DNA of 64,000 nucleotides from CAXTPV01 sp965276715. GTDB lineage: Bacteria > Pseudomonadota > Alphaproteobacteria > Acetobacterales > Acetobacteraceae. Each line of letters starts with the position of its first letter. Position 1 is the first letter of the stretch. The notes beneath the pieces are model-generated. The model did no database searches, had not been told where the DNA came from, and saw nothing but the letters and a program-made list of their open reading frames with translations. The stretch covers positions 1,736,001-1,800,000 of the forward strand of contig OZ255622.1 in the NCBI GenBank assembly GCA_965276715.1. The letters are read 5' to 3'. The position numbers were made by a program, and so were the translations under genes. This document shows, piece by piece, positions 27,366 through 35,564 of the stretch.

Positions 27366-27905
27366 CTACTGCACGATGACGTCGAGGATGAGCGACCGGC
27401 CGGGCCCGATCGGCGGCAGGTCGAGCGAGGCGATCGCGGTGACCAGGCCGATCCGCCCGTCGGTGCTCATCGGCGCCGCCTCGACCACGATCCGGCCCAG
27501 GCGCTCGATCGGCAGCAGGACCGGGATCGGCGTGCCGGTCAGCACGATGGTCCGCACGACGGCGCCGCAGGTGATGGTGACCGGCGTGCCGATCGCGCCG
27601 CCGACGCCGAAGAACGGTGCCTGGACGAACTGGAGGCGCCGCTGCCGGATCGCCGCGATCATCCCGGGAACGGCGTCGGCGCCGAAGGGCGCGCCGCGCA
27701 GCGCGGCGACCGCCTGATCGGCGGTGAGCGAGACGAGGTTGACCGCCAGCGGCGAGGACCCGCCGGCGGGCGCCATTCCGGCCAGGCGGGTCGCGGCGCC
27801 GCCCGCGAGCACGACGCCGAGCGCGCTCCAGGCAAGCGCGCGCCGGGTCACCGACGCGGGCGCGCTGTCCGGCAGCCCTTCCTCGAGTGGAACAGACGAT
27901 CTCAC
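27366..27905 (-). CDS. Unknown membrane-anchored protein, first gene of the AAA+ unit
   Basis: 179 residues. A polar Pro/Ser-rich lead is followed by one hydrophobic segment (ALAWSALGVVLAGGAATRLA at ~23-42), then a beta-rich tail with many Val/Ile/Thr residues (GAIGTPVTITCGAVVRTIVL). One cysteine. No family recognised. It stops six bases before the AAA+ gene, implying coupled translation. The single-anchor topology puts most of it in the periplasm. It diverges from the formate/nitrite channel gene. Confidence 0.72.
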   Translation of the reverse strand: MRSSVPLEEGLPDSAPASVTRRALAWSALGVVLAGGAATRLAGMAPAGGSSPLAVNLVSLTADQAVAALRGAPFGADAVPGMIAAIRQRRLQFVQAPFFGVGGAIGTPVTITCGAVVRTIVLTGTPIPVLLPIERLGRIVVEAAPMSTDGRIGLVTAIASLDLPPIGPGRSLILDVIVQ

Positions 27906-28020
27906 GACGACAGCAGGGGCGATGCCGGCCGAACTGGCAAGTGACGCTTTGTGAGGATGTGGACATCGAGCCGGAACGGGTTATCACCGCATCCATCGCG
28001 TCCGGAAGCGGGCGATCCGC

Positions 28021-28026
28021 GGGAGG
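28021..28026 (+). promoter_or_regulatory. Shine-Dalgarno site deciding the TTG start at 28035
   Basis: GGGAGG lies eight bases before TTG 28035. The upstream in-frame start at 27951 has no such site and adds residues not seen in the family. Confidence 0.6.
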
Positions 28027-28034
28027 CTGGACGA

Positions 28035-28904
28035 TTGGCTGACTATATCAAACCGGCGGACATGGTCTCCGCCATGGTGGAAGCAGGCGCGGTCAAGGCG
28101 AGGCTTTCGATCCCGGACCTGCTGGTGCGCGGCGCGCTCGCGGGCGCCTATCTCGGCTTCGTCACGTCGATGGCGTTCCTGGTGGCGGCCCAGACCGGCC
28201 AGTTCATCGTGGGCGCCCTGCTGTTCCCGGCGGGCTTCGCCCTGATCATCGTCCTCGGCCTCGAGCTGCTGACAGGCAATTTCGGCGTGATGCCGGTGTC
28301 GCTGTTCGCCGGCCGGATCGGCGCCGGCGCGATGCTTCGGAACTGGGTGGTCGTGTTTATCGGCAACCTGATCGGAAGCCTGATCTACGCTGTGCTGTTC
28401 TGGATCACGGCGACCGAGGCCGGCCACACCACCGGGACGCTGATCGGCGACAAGCTGCGGGCCCTCGCGGTCTCGAAGACCACCCTCTACGAAGGCTTCG
28501 GCGTCGCCGGCATGCTGACCGTCTTCGTCAAGGCGATCCTCTGCAACTGGATGGTGAGCCTCGGCACGGTGATGGGGCTCGCGTCGACGTCGACCGTCGG
28601 CAAGATCCTCGGCGCGTGGCCGCCGATCTTCATCTTCGTCAGCCAGGGCTTCGAGCACTGCGTGGTGAACATGTTCGCCATTCCCATCGGCATGATGCTC
28701 GGCGCCAAGGTGACGATGTATGACTGGCTGGTCTGGAACCAGATACCCGTCACGATCGGCAACCTGGTCGGCGCCGCGCTCTTCACGTCGGCCGCCCTGT
28801 TCGTGACCTTCAGGCGTGACGGCTCGTCGGCGTCCGACGCCTCGGCTCCCTTCGCGCCGCGCGGCCGCCGTCCGGAGCCTGCCCGCAAACTCGCGGGCGA
28901 GTGA
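28035..28904 (+). CDS. Formate/nitrite transporter (FNT) family channel
   Basis: 289 residues from TTG 28035. At least six hydrophobic segments are visible. FNT landmarks are present: LVRGALAGAYLGFVTSMAFL in the first helix, GLELLTGNFGVMPVSLFAGR (the LxTGN pore segment), KAILCNWMVSLGTVMGLAS (the CNWxV motif) and GFEHCVVNMFAIPIGMM with the central pore His. FNT proteins are pentameric channels for formate, nitrite or hydrosulfide. No formate- or nitrite-enzyme gene is nearby to choose between them. The tail is basic and Pro-rich. The stop overlaps the start of the M23 gene (GTGA). Confidence 0.93.
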   Translation: MADYIKPADMVSAMVEAGAVKARLSIPDLLVRGALAGAYLGFVTSMAFLVAAQTGQFIVGALLFPAGFALIIVLGLELLTGNFGVMPVSLFAGRIGAGAMLRNWVVVFIGNLIGSLIYAVLFWITATEAGHTTGTLIGDKLRALAVSKTTLYEGFGVAGMLTVFVKAILCNWMVSLGTVMGLASTSTVGKILGAWPPIFIFVSQGFEHCVVNMFAIPIGMMLGAKVTMYDWLVWNQIPVTIGNLVGAALFTSAALFVTFRRDGSSASDASAPFAPRGRRPEPARKLAGE

Positions 28905-29461
28905 CCGGACGCGGCATCCCGTGGCGGGCGCTCCAGGTCGCGGGATGGCTGGCATGTTCGTCTGCCCAGGCGTCCGTGCTGCAGGTGCCCGTCGATGCGC
29001 GATGCGTGAGCTCGCCGTTCGGCTGGCGCCATCGCGTTGGCCCGATGGCGCCGGCGGGCTTCCATAACGGGATCGACCTGCCGGCACCGGCCGGCGCGCA
29101 GGTGCGCGCCGCGGCGGCCGGACGGATCAGCCGCATCGAGCGCAAGGGCATCGGCGGCCTGCAGGTGTTCGTCACCCACCCCGGCGGCCTGGTGACGCTG
29201 TACTCGCATCTCGGATCGGTAGTGCCCCGCATCGAGGAGGGTGCGACCGCGCTCGATGCGGGGGCGCCGATCGGACGCATCGGACGGACCGGCGTCACCT
29301 ACGGCACGCATCTGTTCTTCGCGGTGTTCGCGGCCGGCCGGCCGATCGACCCCGATCTCCTGCTCGGCTTGCCCGCCTGCCGCCCGGGACCCCGCTACCC
29401 TCCCGGTTCCGCCGCATTGACCAGGTCGGGCGTGTCGGCGAGCGGCAGGGTCCTGCCCTGA
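28901..29461 (+). CDS. Exported M23/LytM-family protein, probably catalytically impaired
   Basis: 186 residues from GTG 28901, overlapping the FNT stop by four bases. A signal peptide ends near SSAQA. The LytM fold is clear: SSPFGWRHRVGPMAPAGFHN, GIDLPAPAGAQVRAAAAGR, VTLYSHLGSV. The first zinc motif HNGID (HxxxD) is intact. The second motif, normally HxH in PHLHFEV, reads THLFFAV: the zinc-binding second His is replaced by Phe. A non-enzymatic regulatory or wall-binding role, as in degenerate LytM activators such as EnvC/NlpD, is likely. The 3' end overlaps the convergent oxidoreductase gene by 67 bases. Confidence 0.85.
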   Translation: MTGRGIPWRALQVAGWLACSSAQASVLQVPVDARCVSSPFGWRHRVGPMAPAGFHNGIDLPAPAGAQVRAAAAGRISRIERKGIGGLQVFVTHPGGLVTLYSHLGSVVPRIEEGATALDAGAPIGRIGRTGVTYGTHLFFAVFAAGRPIDPDLLLGLPACRPGPRYPPGSAALTRSGVSASGRVLP

Positions 29462-30489
29462 TCCCGCGTGGTCCGGCGCGCGCGGGTCCGTTCCGGCAAA
29501 ATCTGGGTCCGGCCGGTGGTCAGCGCCCGCTCGATCGCCGCGATGACGATCATGTCGAGGACACCCTCCTCGCCGTCCGGTTCGGGCGCCTCGCCGCTGC
29601 GGACGCAGTCGACGAAATACGCGGTCTGGCCGCCGAACTGGTCGGTGACGGGAAACGACCGCGTCCCCGCGCGGCCCTCGATCATCGTGCGATGGGCGAT
29701 CGCCGTCTCGGGGCCGAAGCCGAACGCCGGATCGACTTCCAGCGTGCCCCGCGTGCCGACAAGCCGATACTGGTCGAGGCTGGCGCCGGTGAAGCTGACG
29801 ACGAACTGCGCCAGCCGGTCTCCCGGAAAGCGCAGCGTGACCGAGACGATGTCGTCGATCTCGAGACCTCGACCAGGCGTGCGGACACCGGCCGCGCTCA
29901 CCTCGACCGGCTCGGCCGCGAACAGGTTGCGGACGGCGTTGATCGGATAGGCGCCCATGTCCGGGATCGGACCGGCCCAGAAGCCGGACCTGGCACGGTG
30001 ATTGGCCGACGAGACGTGCTGGGTGAAGACCGACGAGAACAGGCGTACATCGCCGAGTTCACCCGTCCGCACGCGCTCGATCGCGTCGAGCGTGCCGGGT
30101 TCGCAATGCAGCCGGTAGGCGATCATCAGCGCGGCACCCGACGCGCGGGCCGCCTCGGCGATGGCTTCGGCGTCGGCCACCGACGTCGCCATCGGCTTTT
30201 CCAGCAGGACCGGGATGCCGCGCTCGAGAGCCGGGACGGCGTGCTCGCGATGGCGCCAGTTCGGGGTCGCGACATAGACCGCGTCGATGTCGCCGCTGTC
30301 GAGCAGCGCCTCGTAGGTGTCGTAGGTCGCGGTGCGGACGCCGTACGTCTTGCCGAGCGAGGCGGCCTTCTCCGGATCGCCGGTCACGAGGGCGGCAAAG
30401 ACGGCGTTGCTGGTCTGGGCGAGGCCGGGGATGAAGGCGGCCTGCGAAATCCAGCCGCCGCCGACGACGGCGAAACGCATGCGGGACAT
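29395..30489 (-). CDS. Gfo/Idh/MocA-family oxidoreductase
   Basis: 364 residues from MSRMRFAVVGGGWISQAAFI, with AAGGA seven bases before the start. The N-terminal Rossmann fold has GGGWIS and VYVATPNWRHREHAVPALE. The EKP motif is in GIPVLLEKPMATSV. The C-terminal beta-sheet domain has the conserved DMGAYPINAVRNLF helix, as in the glucose-fructose oxidoreductase subgroup. These enzymes use NAD(P) on sugars or cyclitols; the substrate is not predictable here. The C-terminal ~40 residues are basic and unusual, perhaps an extension. There is no secretion signal. Confidence 0.92.
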   Translation of the reverse strand: MSRMRFAVVGGGWISQAAFIPGLAQTSNAVFAALVTGDPEKAASLGKTYGVRTATYDTYEALLDSGDIDAVYVATPNWRHREHAVPALERGIPVLLEKPMATSVADAEAIAEAARASGAALMIAYRLHCEPGTLDAIERVRTGELGDVRLFSSVFTQHVSSANHRARSGFWAGPIPDMGAYPINAVRNLFAAEPVEVSAAGVRTPGRGLEIDDIVSVTLRFPGDRLAQFVVSFTGASLDQYRLVGTRGTLEVDPAFGFGPETAIAHRTMIEGRAGTRSFPVTDQFGGQTAYFVDCVRSGEAPEPDGEEGVLDMIVIAAIERALTTGRTQILPERTRARRTTRDQGRTLPLADTPDLVNAAEPGG

Positions 30490-30558
30490 GTCGTGGTCCT
30501 TCGATTGTCGCGAAGGAACGGGACGTGGACGGCCGGGTTCGCCGCGGTATCGTAGGCA

Positions 30559-31140
30559 ATGGCCAAGCAATTCCCGTCGATCGAGCCCGGGCATCGCGCG
30601 TTCATCGCGCAGCAGCGGATCTTCTTTGCGGCGACGGCAGCGGGGACCGGACGGGTCAATGTCTCGCCGCGCGGGACGGATCTGTTCCGGGTTCTGGACG
30701 AGGTCACGGTCACGTGGATCGATCTGACCGGAAGCGGGTCGGAGACGGCGGCGCATCTGCTGGCCGACGGTCGGCTGACGGTCATGTTCTGCGGGTTCGA
30801 GGGGGCGCCGCTCATCCTGCGCCTCTACGGCGTCGGACATTCACTGGTGCGCGGGGGCGCCGGATATGCGGCGCTGTCGGACGCGTTCGACGGGATCGAT
30901 CCGCCGGGCGCACGGCAGATCGTGGTGCTGGATGTCGATCTGGTGCAGACCTCGTGCGGCTTCGGCGTCCCGCTGTTCAGCTACGAGGGCGAGCGGGACA
31001 CGCTTGCCCGTTGGGCGATGACGAAAGGCGAAGCCGGCATGGCCGCCTACCGGCGCGAGAAGAATGCATCGAGCATGGACGGGATGCCGACAGGTCTGGC
31101 CGGGGAAACGCTCACAGCGTCAGGTGGAAGAACCGGTTGA
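30559..31140 (+). CDS. Pyridoxamine 5'-phosphate oxidase-family protein
   Basis: 193 residues from MAKQFPSIEPGHRAFIAQQR. It is a split-barrel flavin-type protein: RIFFAATAAGTGRVNVSPRG carries the NxSPRG stretch typical of the family, followed by VTVTWIDLTGSGSETAAHLL and LTVMFCGFEGAPLILRLYG. Different subfamily from the PNPOx-like protein at 200-682. Cofactor (FMN or none) and reaction are unknown. It diverges from the oxidoreductase gene 69 bases upstream and converges on the GNAT gene with a 29-base overlap of frames. Confidence 0.85.
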   Translation: MAKQFPSIEPGHRAFIAQQRIFFAATAAGTGRVNVSPRGTDLFRVLDEVTVTWIDLTGSGSETAAHLLADGRLTVMFCGFEGAPLILRLYGVGHSLVRGGAGYAALSDAFDGIDPPGARQIVVLDVDLVQTSCGFGVPLFSYEGERDTLARWAMTKGEAGMAAYRREKNASSMDGMPTGLAGETLTASGGRTG

Positions 31141-31471
31141 ACGCGCTCTTCGTGTAGTCGGAGAAGGCCTTGCCTTCGACGAACCCGCGCTTGCGGTAGA
31201 GCGCGAGCGCGGGCTCGAACGCCGGTCCGCTTCCCGTCTCGAGGCTCAGCCGGGCGAAGCCCCGGCATCGTGCCTGCTCGATGATGAACTCGAGCAGGCA
31301 GGCGGCGACGCCGGTCCGGAGATGATCCGGATGGGTCCGCATCGATTTCAGCTCGCCGACGCTGTCGGAGACCCGCTTCAGGGCCGCGACGCCGGCGATG
31401 GCGGTGCCGCGCCAGGCCGACCAGACGCTGATGTCCGGGCCTTGCAGACCGGCCAGGTCGAGCGCGAACAC
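31112..31471 (-). CDS. GNAT-family N-acetyltransferase (5' end uncertain)
   Basis: 119 residues from GTG 31471 (MFALDLAGLQGPDISVWSAW). GNAT landmarks: ELKSMRTHPDHLRTGVAACL (motif A, acetyl-CoA loop), FARLSLETGSGPAFEPALAL and YRKRGFVEG. The family normally has ~30 more N-terminal residues. The same frame upstream does encode them (HPDDLSDGATRGLIALHLAQ, then AHANSPPGS), reaching an ATT at 31559-31561, but no ATG, GTG or TTG is available. The GC palindrome at 31572-31603 lies just upstream. Either ATT is the start (149 residues) or the native start was lost. Substrate unknown. Confidence 0.8.
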   Translation of the reverse strand: MFALDLAGLQGPDISVWSAWRGTAIAGVAALKRVSDSVGELKSMRTHPDHLRTGVAACLLEFIIEQARCRGFARLSLETGSGPAFEPALALYRKRGFVEGKAFSDYTKSAFNRFFHLTL

Positions 31472-31571
31472 GCTGCCAGGCGGCGAGTTGGCGTGCGCCT
31501 GCGCCAGATGGAGCGCGATCAGTCCTCGTGTGGCCCCGTCGGACAGATCATCCGGGTGAATGACGAGTGCA

Positions 31572-31603
31572 GGGGGTCCGGGGGACCGGCCCCGGTCCCC
31601 CGG
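31572..31603. repeat. GC-rich palindrome, copy B
   Basis: Variant of the elements at 161-192 and 63495-63526. It keeps GGGGGTCCGGGGG and has a perfect 12-bp inverted repeat, CCGGGGGACCGG / CCGGTCCCCCGG, with a 2-base loop. The base pair that differs from copies A and C is changed on both arms, which points to selection on the fold. It sits between the decarboxylase stop and the GNAT 5' region on the minus strand, where it could end the decarboxylase transcript. Confidence 0.6.
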
Positions 31604-31628
31604 CTCATCTTTTCCGGCGTGTCGCTTT

Positions 31629-32756
31629 CTACACGTAATGCTCGGTCAGCGGCGCGAACCCGTTGAAGCGCTGGCTCGCGTAGGTGCTGACATAGGCGCC
31701 GGCGGTCTCCAGCGTGACCAGGTCGCCGGTGGCCAGGCTCAGCGGCAGCCGGTAGTTGCTGCGCTCGTACAGGATGTCCGCCCCGTCGCAGGTGGGGCCC
31801 GCGATGGTGACGGGGCCGGTGCGCTCGCCGTCGTGCGGGGTCGCGATGCTGTATCGGATCGCCTCGCCCTCGGTTTCGGCCAGGCCGCCGAAGCGGCCGA
31901 TGTCGAGATAGACCCAGCGCACCGGGTCGTCGCCCTTGCGCGTGACGAGCACGACCTCCGACCGGACGATGCCGGCATCGCCCACGATGAAGCGGCCCGG
32001 CTCGACGATGATCTCCGGCAGGTTGTTGCCGAAATGACGGGTCATGGCGCGCATGATGGCGTCGGTGAAGCGCTCGATCTCGGGCACTTCGTCGCGATAG
32101 CGCGCGGGAAAGCCGCCGCCGCAATTGACCATGCGCAGGTCGACGCCCGAATGGACGAGATCGGTGAACAGCATGGCGACGCGCGCGATCGCGATCTCGT
32201 AGGACTCCGTCTCGGTCTGCTGGCTGCCGACATGGAACGAGAGGCCGTAGGCGTCGAGGCCCAGTTCGCCCGCGCGGATCATCAGGTCACGGGCATGGTC
32301 GAGCGTGGTGCCGAACTTGCGCGACAGCGGCCAGTCGGCCCCGGTGTTCTCGACCAGCAGCCGGCAATAGACGCGCGCGCCGGGGGCGTTGCGCGCGATC
32401 TTGGCCAGCTCCTCGTCGCTGTCGAACGCGAACATGCCGACCCCGAGCGCATGCGCGCGCGCGATCGCGGACGCCTTCTTGATCGTGTTGCCGAAGCTGA
32501 TCCGGGCGGGCTCGGCGCCGGCGGCGAGGCACATCTCGACTTCCTCGATGCCGGCGGCGTCGAACGAGGACCCGAGGCCCGCCAGGCGGTCGAGGACGGG
32601 TGCGGCCGGGTTGGCCTTGACCGCGTAGTAGATGCGGGCGGCCGGTATGGCGGCGCTGAGGGCGCGAAAATTCTCCTCGACGCGATCGACGTCGACGACC
32701 AGGAACGGCGTGGGGGGCACGCCGGACGCGAGAAAACGGGCGATATTCGGGGTCAT
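31629..32756 (-). CDS. Type III PLP-dependent ornithine/lysine decarboxylase
   Basis: 375 residues, alanine-racemase fold, the bacterial ornithine/lysine decarboxylase class. PLP lysine in RIYYAVKANP; phosphate-side motif SFHVGSQQT; MVNCGGGFPARY; the family Glu in EIIVEPGRF; and the C-terminal GPTCDGADILYE with the catalytic Cys/Asp from the partner subunit. It makes putrescine or cadaverine for polyamine synthesis. The short ~375-residue length and CDGADILYE favour an ODC-type enzyme over the longer diaminopimelate decarboxylase LysA. Monocistronic. Confidence 0.92.
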   Translation of the reverse strand: MTPNIARFLASGVPPTPFLVVDVDRVEENFRALSAAIPAARIYYAVKANPAAPVLDRLAGLGSSFDAAGIEEVEMCLAAGAEPARISFGNTIKKASAIARAHALGVGMFAFDSDEELAKIARNAPGARVYCRLLVENTGADWPLSRKFGTTLDHARDLMIRAGELGLDAYGLSFHVGSQQTETESYEIAIARVAMLFTDLVHSGVDLRMVNCGGGFPARYRDEVPEIERFTDAIMRAMTRHFGNNLPEIIVEPGRFIVGDAGIVRSEVVLVTRKGDDPVRWVYLDIGRFGGLAETEGEAIRYSIATPHDGERTGPVTIAGPTCDGADILYERSNYRLPLSLATGDLVTLETAGAYVSTYASQRFNGFAPLTEHYV

Positions 32757-33032
32757 CGCACCCGTCCTTTCCCAGTGATCGTCCGCCTGTTCAGTCTGCG
32801 GACAATTGTTGCGAAACGGTCGAACGAACCAGCGACCTCAGAAGGCCCGCCCGGGAAGCCCGGACGAAACCCGATTGCCAGAACGCTTGACGTCGTTGCG
32901 TAACCCAGGGGCCAGAGGCACGTGCGTTGCTGCGTGGAGGGTGCATCTATGACCCCCCGCCCCCCAATGCAACCGGAAAACGCGGCCGCCGTTCGATTTC
33001 GTGGCTGGAGCATCCCCCGGGAGAGTCGCGCG

Positions 33033-34118
33033 ATGAAACTTGCCGATCCGGAACGATCCGGCGCGTTGCCCGTTCCGGGTCCGCGCCGTCCGGGCACCGC
33101 GCCGCTGCCCGGCCGCGGTGGCGCCACGGCACAGGTCGATCTCGAAAGCGCGCACGCGCGCGGCCTCGGCAGGCGGGCACGCCATCCGGTGCAGATCCCC
33201 TGGGCCGGCTGGAAGCGCGTGCTGCAGCGGACGGGCGCGGAGGTGATCTCGGACCGGGTGTCGCTCGCCTCCGCCGGCTGTGCGTTCTACGCGGTGCTGG
33301 CGATGTTCCCCGCGATCTCGATGCTGGTGGCGCTGTATGGATTGCTGTTCGACCCGCATACGGTCGAGCAGCAGATGTCGATGCTGCGCGACATCCTGCC
33401 GGCGAGCGCGCTGGAGCTGATCTCGGGACGCGTGCACCAGCTCGTGACCAAGCCGCCGGGCACGCTGACCTTCTCGTTCCTGATCAGCTTGATGATCACG
33501 CTCTGGTCGGCGTCGGCCGGGACGAAGTCGCTGCTGTCGGCGCTCAACATCGCCTATGAGGAGAAGGAGCAGCGGAGCTTCCTGCGCTATCAGGGCACCG
33601 CGCTCGCGATGACGCTGAGCGGCATCCTGGGGACCGGGCTCGCGGTCGCCCTGCTGGTCGCCTTGCCGCCGATCCTGACCTACGTGCCGCAGCAGCTCGG
33701 GCTGTCGGCGGTGGTGACCGAGATCACCGGCTGGATCAGGCTCGGCAGCTTCGCGGTCATGCTGGCGTTCGTCGTGGGCGCGCTGTCGCTGCTCTACCGG
33801 TTCGGGCCATCCCGGCGGTCGGCGACCTGGGGCTGGGTCTCGCCGGGTTCACTGCTGGCGACGCTGCTGTGGCTGCTCGCGTCGCTGCTGTTCTCGTACT
33901 ATGTCGGGCACATCGCGAGCTATGACGCGACCTACGGGCCGCTCGGCGCGATCGTCGGCATGATGATGTGGTTCTACGTTACCGCGTTCGTGGTGCTGGT
34001 GGGGGCGGAGCTGAACGCGGAGCTCGAACTGCAGACCGCCGAGGACAGCACGTCCGGCGGGTCGCAGCCTATCGGCGAGCGTGGCGCCTATGTCGCGGAC
34101 CATGTCGCGCATGACTGA
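33033..34118 (+). CDS. YihY/virulence factor BrkB-family membrane protein
   Basis: 361 residues from ATG 33033, with GGGAGA upstream; the open frame to 32922 is basic and less likely. A Pro/Arg-rich lead is followed by the family core: GWKRVLQRTGAEVISDRVSL, ASAGCAFYAVLAMFPAISML, SASAGTKSLLSALNIAYEEK and YDATYGPLGAIVGMMMWFYV, with about six membrane segments. YihY proteins were once annotated as RNase BN; they are now treated as transporters or envelope proteins of unsettled function. The acidic tail is probably cytoplasmic. The 3' end overlaps the convergent RlpA-like gene by 50 bases. Confidence 0.92.
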   Translation: MKLADPERSGALPVPGPRRPGTAPLPGRGGATAQVDLESAHARGLGRRARHPVQIPWAGWKRVLQRTGAEVISDRVSLASAGCAFYAVLAMFPAISMLVALYGLLFDPHTVEQQMSMLRDILPASALELISGRVHQLVTKPPGTLTFSFLISLMITLWSASAGTKSLLSALNIAYEEKEQRSFLRYQGTALAMTLSGILGTGLAVALLVALPPILTYVPQQLGLSAVVTEITGWIRLGSFAVMLAFVVGALSLLYRFGPSRRSATWGWVSPGSLLATLLWLLASLLFSYYVGHIASYDATYGPLGAIVGMMMWFYVTAFVVLVGAELNAELELQTAEDSTSGGSQPIGERGAYVADHVAHD

Positions 34119-34629
34119 CGCGGGCTGACGGCGCGGGCTCGGCGACGTCCTGGTCGCTGGCGTCGTCGGGCGCTTCCGCGACCTCCTGGTCCTGTTCGGC
34201 GTCGTGGGTCCGGATGTCGGTCTGGGTCGCGGGGGCGATGGTGACGTCGGCCACGCCGCTGCCGAGCATGTGAAGGCGCCGGGCGGCGGCGCGCGACAGG
34301 TCGATGATGCGGTCGCCGTGATACGGCTGGCGGTCGTTGACGGTCACGATGACGCTGGCACCGGTGTCGTCCGCGGTGACGAGGAGCCTGGTGCCGAGCG
34401 GCAGGCTGGCATGGGCGCAGGTAAGCTTGTTCTGGTCGAAGCGCGCACCGCTGGTGGTCCGATGACCGACCCAGTGATTGCCGTAATAGCTGGCCTGTCC
34501 ATCCTCGGACCAGTCGGAACGCACGTCGCGGGCATGGCTTGGTGATGCGAAGGGCAGTGCGAGCAACGCCGCGGCGCCGAGGAAAAATGGGCGCCGATAA
34601 TGGGACGGTTCGACTGCCCGTTCTGGCAC
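34069..34629 (-). CDS. RlpA-like exported protein (double-psi beta-barrel)
   Basis: 186 residues. A twin-charge lead plus FFLGAAALLALPFA, with probable cleavage near SPSHA, predicts export. The DPBB core of RlpA proteins is clear: GQASYYGNHWVGHRTTSGAR, the catalytic-type RFDQNKLTCAHASLPLGTRL, and VIVTVNDRQPYHGDRIIDLS. RlpA enzymes are septal lytic transglycosylases that cut peptidoglycan strands lacking stem peptides. The SPOR domain of full-length RlpA is absent; a low-complexity, basic C-terminus replaces it. Confidence 0.9.
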   Translation of the reverse strand: MPERAVEPSHYRRPFFLGAAALLALPFASPSHARDVRSDWSEDGQASYYGNHWVGHRTTSGARFDQNKLTCAHASLPLGTRLLVTADDTGASVIVTVNDRQPYHGDRIIDLSRAAARRLHMLGSGVADVTIAPATQTDIRTHDAEQDQEVAEAPDDASDQDVAEPAPSARVSHARHGPRHRRHARR

Positions 34630-34805
34630 GATGCTGACGCTCCCCCGATCCCTGAGCCCAGTAGGCCATCACGCAAACGCGAAGATCAACCGGTTTCATC
34701 ACTTTGATGCGATCAAAAAACGTTCTCGAGGGCGGCGACGCACGCGATTGACGCGTGGGGCGATCGTGGCCAGCATCCCCGCAAAACAAGAATTCGAGGG
34801 AAGCG

Positions 34806-35558
34806 ATGTCCGATGTGCCGGTCATGCACGGCGCCGAGCCGTTCGTCTTCGAGGGTGACGAGATCGGGGTCCTGGTCATTCATGGCTTCACCGGCACGCC
34901 GCAAAGCATGCGCCCGCTCGGCGAGGCCCTGCACCGGGCCGGATGCACGGTGCGCGGACCGCTGCTCCCGGGACATGGCGTATCCGTCGAGGCGATGGCC
35001 CGCAGCACGGCCCGCGAATGGACCGGGGCGGTCGAGCGGTCGTTCGCCGACCTGCGCGCGCGTTGCAGCCGCGTGTTCGTCGCGGGGCTTTCGATGGGCG
35101 GCGCGCTGGCGCTGCATCTGGCGGGCCGGCACGCGGACGCGGTCGCCGGCGTGATCGCGATCAATGCGGTGGTGGACCTCGACGCGGCCGCGCAGGCGGC
35201 GCTGGCGTTCGATCCGTCGGCGCCACCGACGGTTCCAGGCATCGGATCGGACATCAAGGACCCGGCGGCGACCGAGCTCGCCTATCCCGCGGTCCCGGTG
35301 CCATCGCTGGCCGAGCTCTTCGCGCTGGTCGGCGTCACCAGGGCGCTGCTGCCCCGCGTGACGTGCCCCGCGCTGATCATCACATCGCGCGAGGACCACG
35401 TGGTGCCGCCGGCGAACGGATCGATCATCGCCGGGCGGATCGCATCGAGGCGGATCGACCGGCTCTGGCTCGACAATTCCTACCACGTGGCGACGCTGGA
35501 CCATGACCGCGGGCTGATCGAGGGCGCCTCCGTCCGCTTCGTCCGCTCGGCCGGTTGA
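34806..35558 (+). CDS. Carboxylesterase (Est30-like alpha/beta hydrolase)
   Basis: 250 residues from MSDVPVMHGAEPFVFEGDE, with GAGGGA before the start. GVLVIHGFTGTPQSMRPLGE gives the oxyanion side, FVAGLSMGGALALHLAG the nucleophile (GLSMGG), ITSREDHVVPP the acid and NSYHVATLD the His. It matches thermostable Est30-type carboxylesterases. It stops six bases before the Liv-type binding-protein gene, so it heads that operon and may hydrolyse the imported or related ester. Confidence 0.93.
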   Translation: MSDVPVMHGAEPFVFEGDEIGVLVIHGFTGTPQSMRPLGEALHRAGCTVRGPLLPGHGVSVEAMARSTAREWTGAVERSFADLRARCSRVFVAGLSMGGALALHLAGRHADAVAGVIAINAVVDLDAAAQAALAFDPSAPPTVPGIGSDIKDPAATELAYPAVPVPSLAELFALVGVTRALLPRVTCPALIITSREDHVVPPANGSIIAGRIASRRIDRLWLDNSYHVATLDHDRGLIEGASVRFVRSAG

Positions 35559-35564
35559 GCGGGA

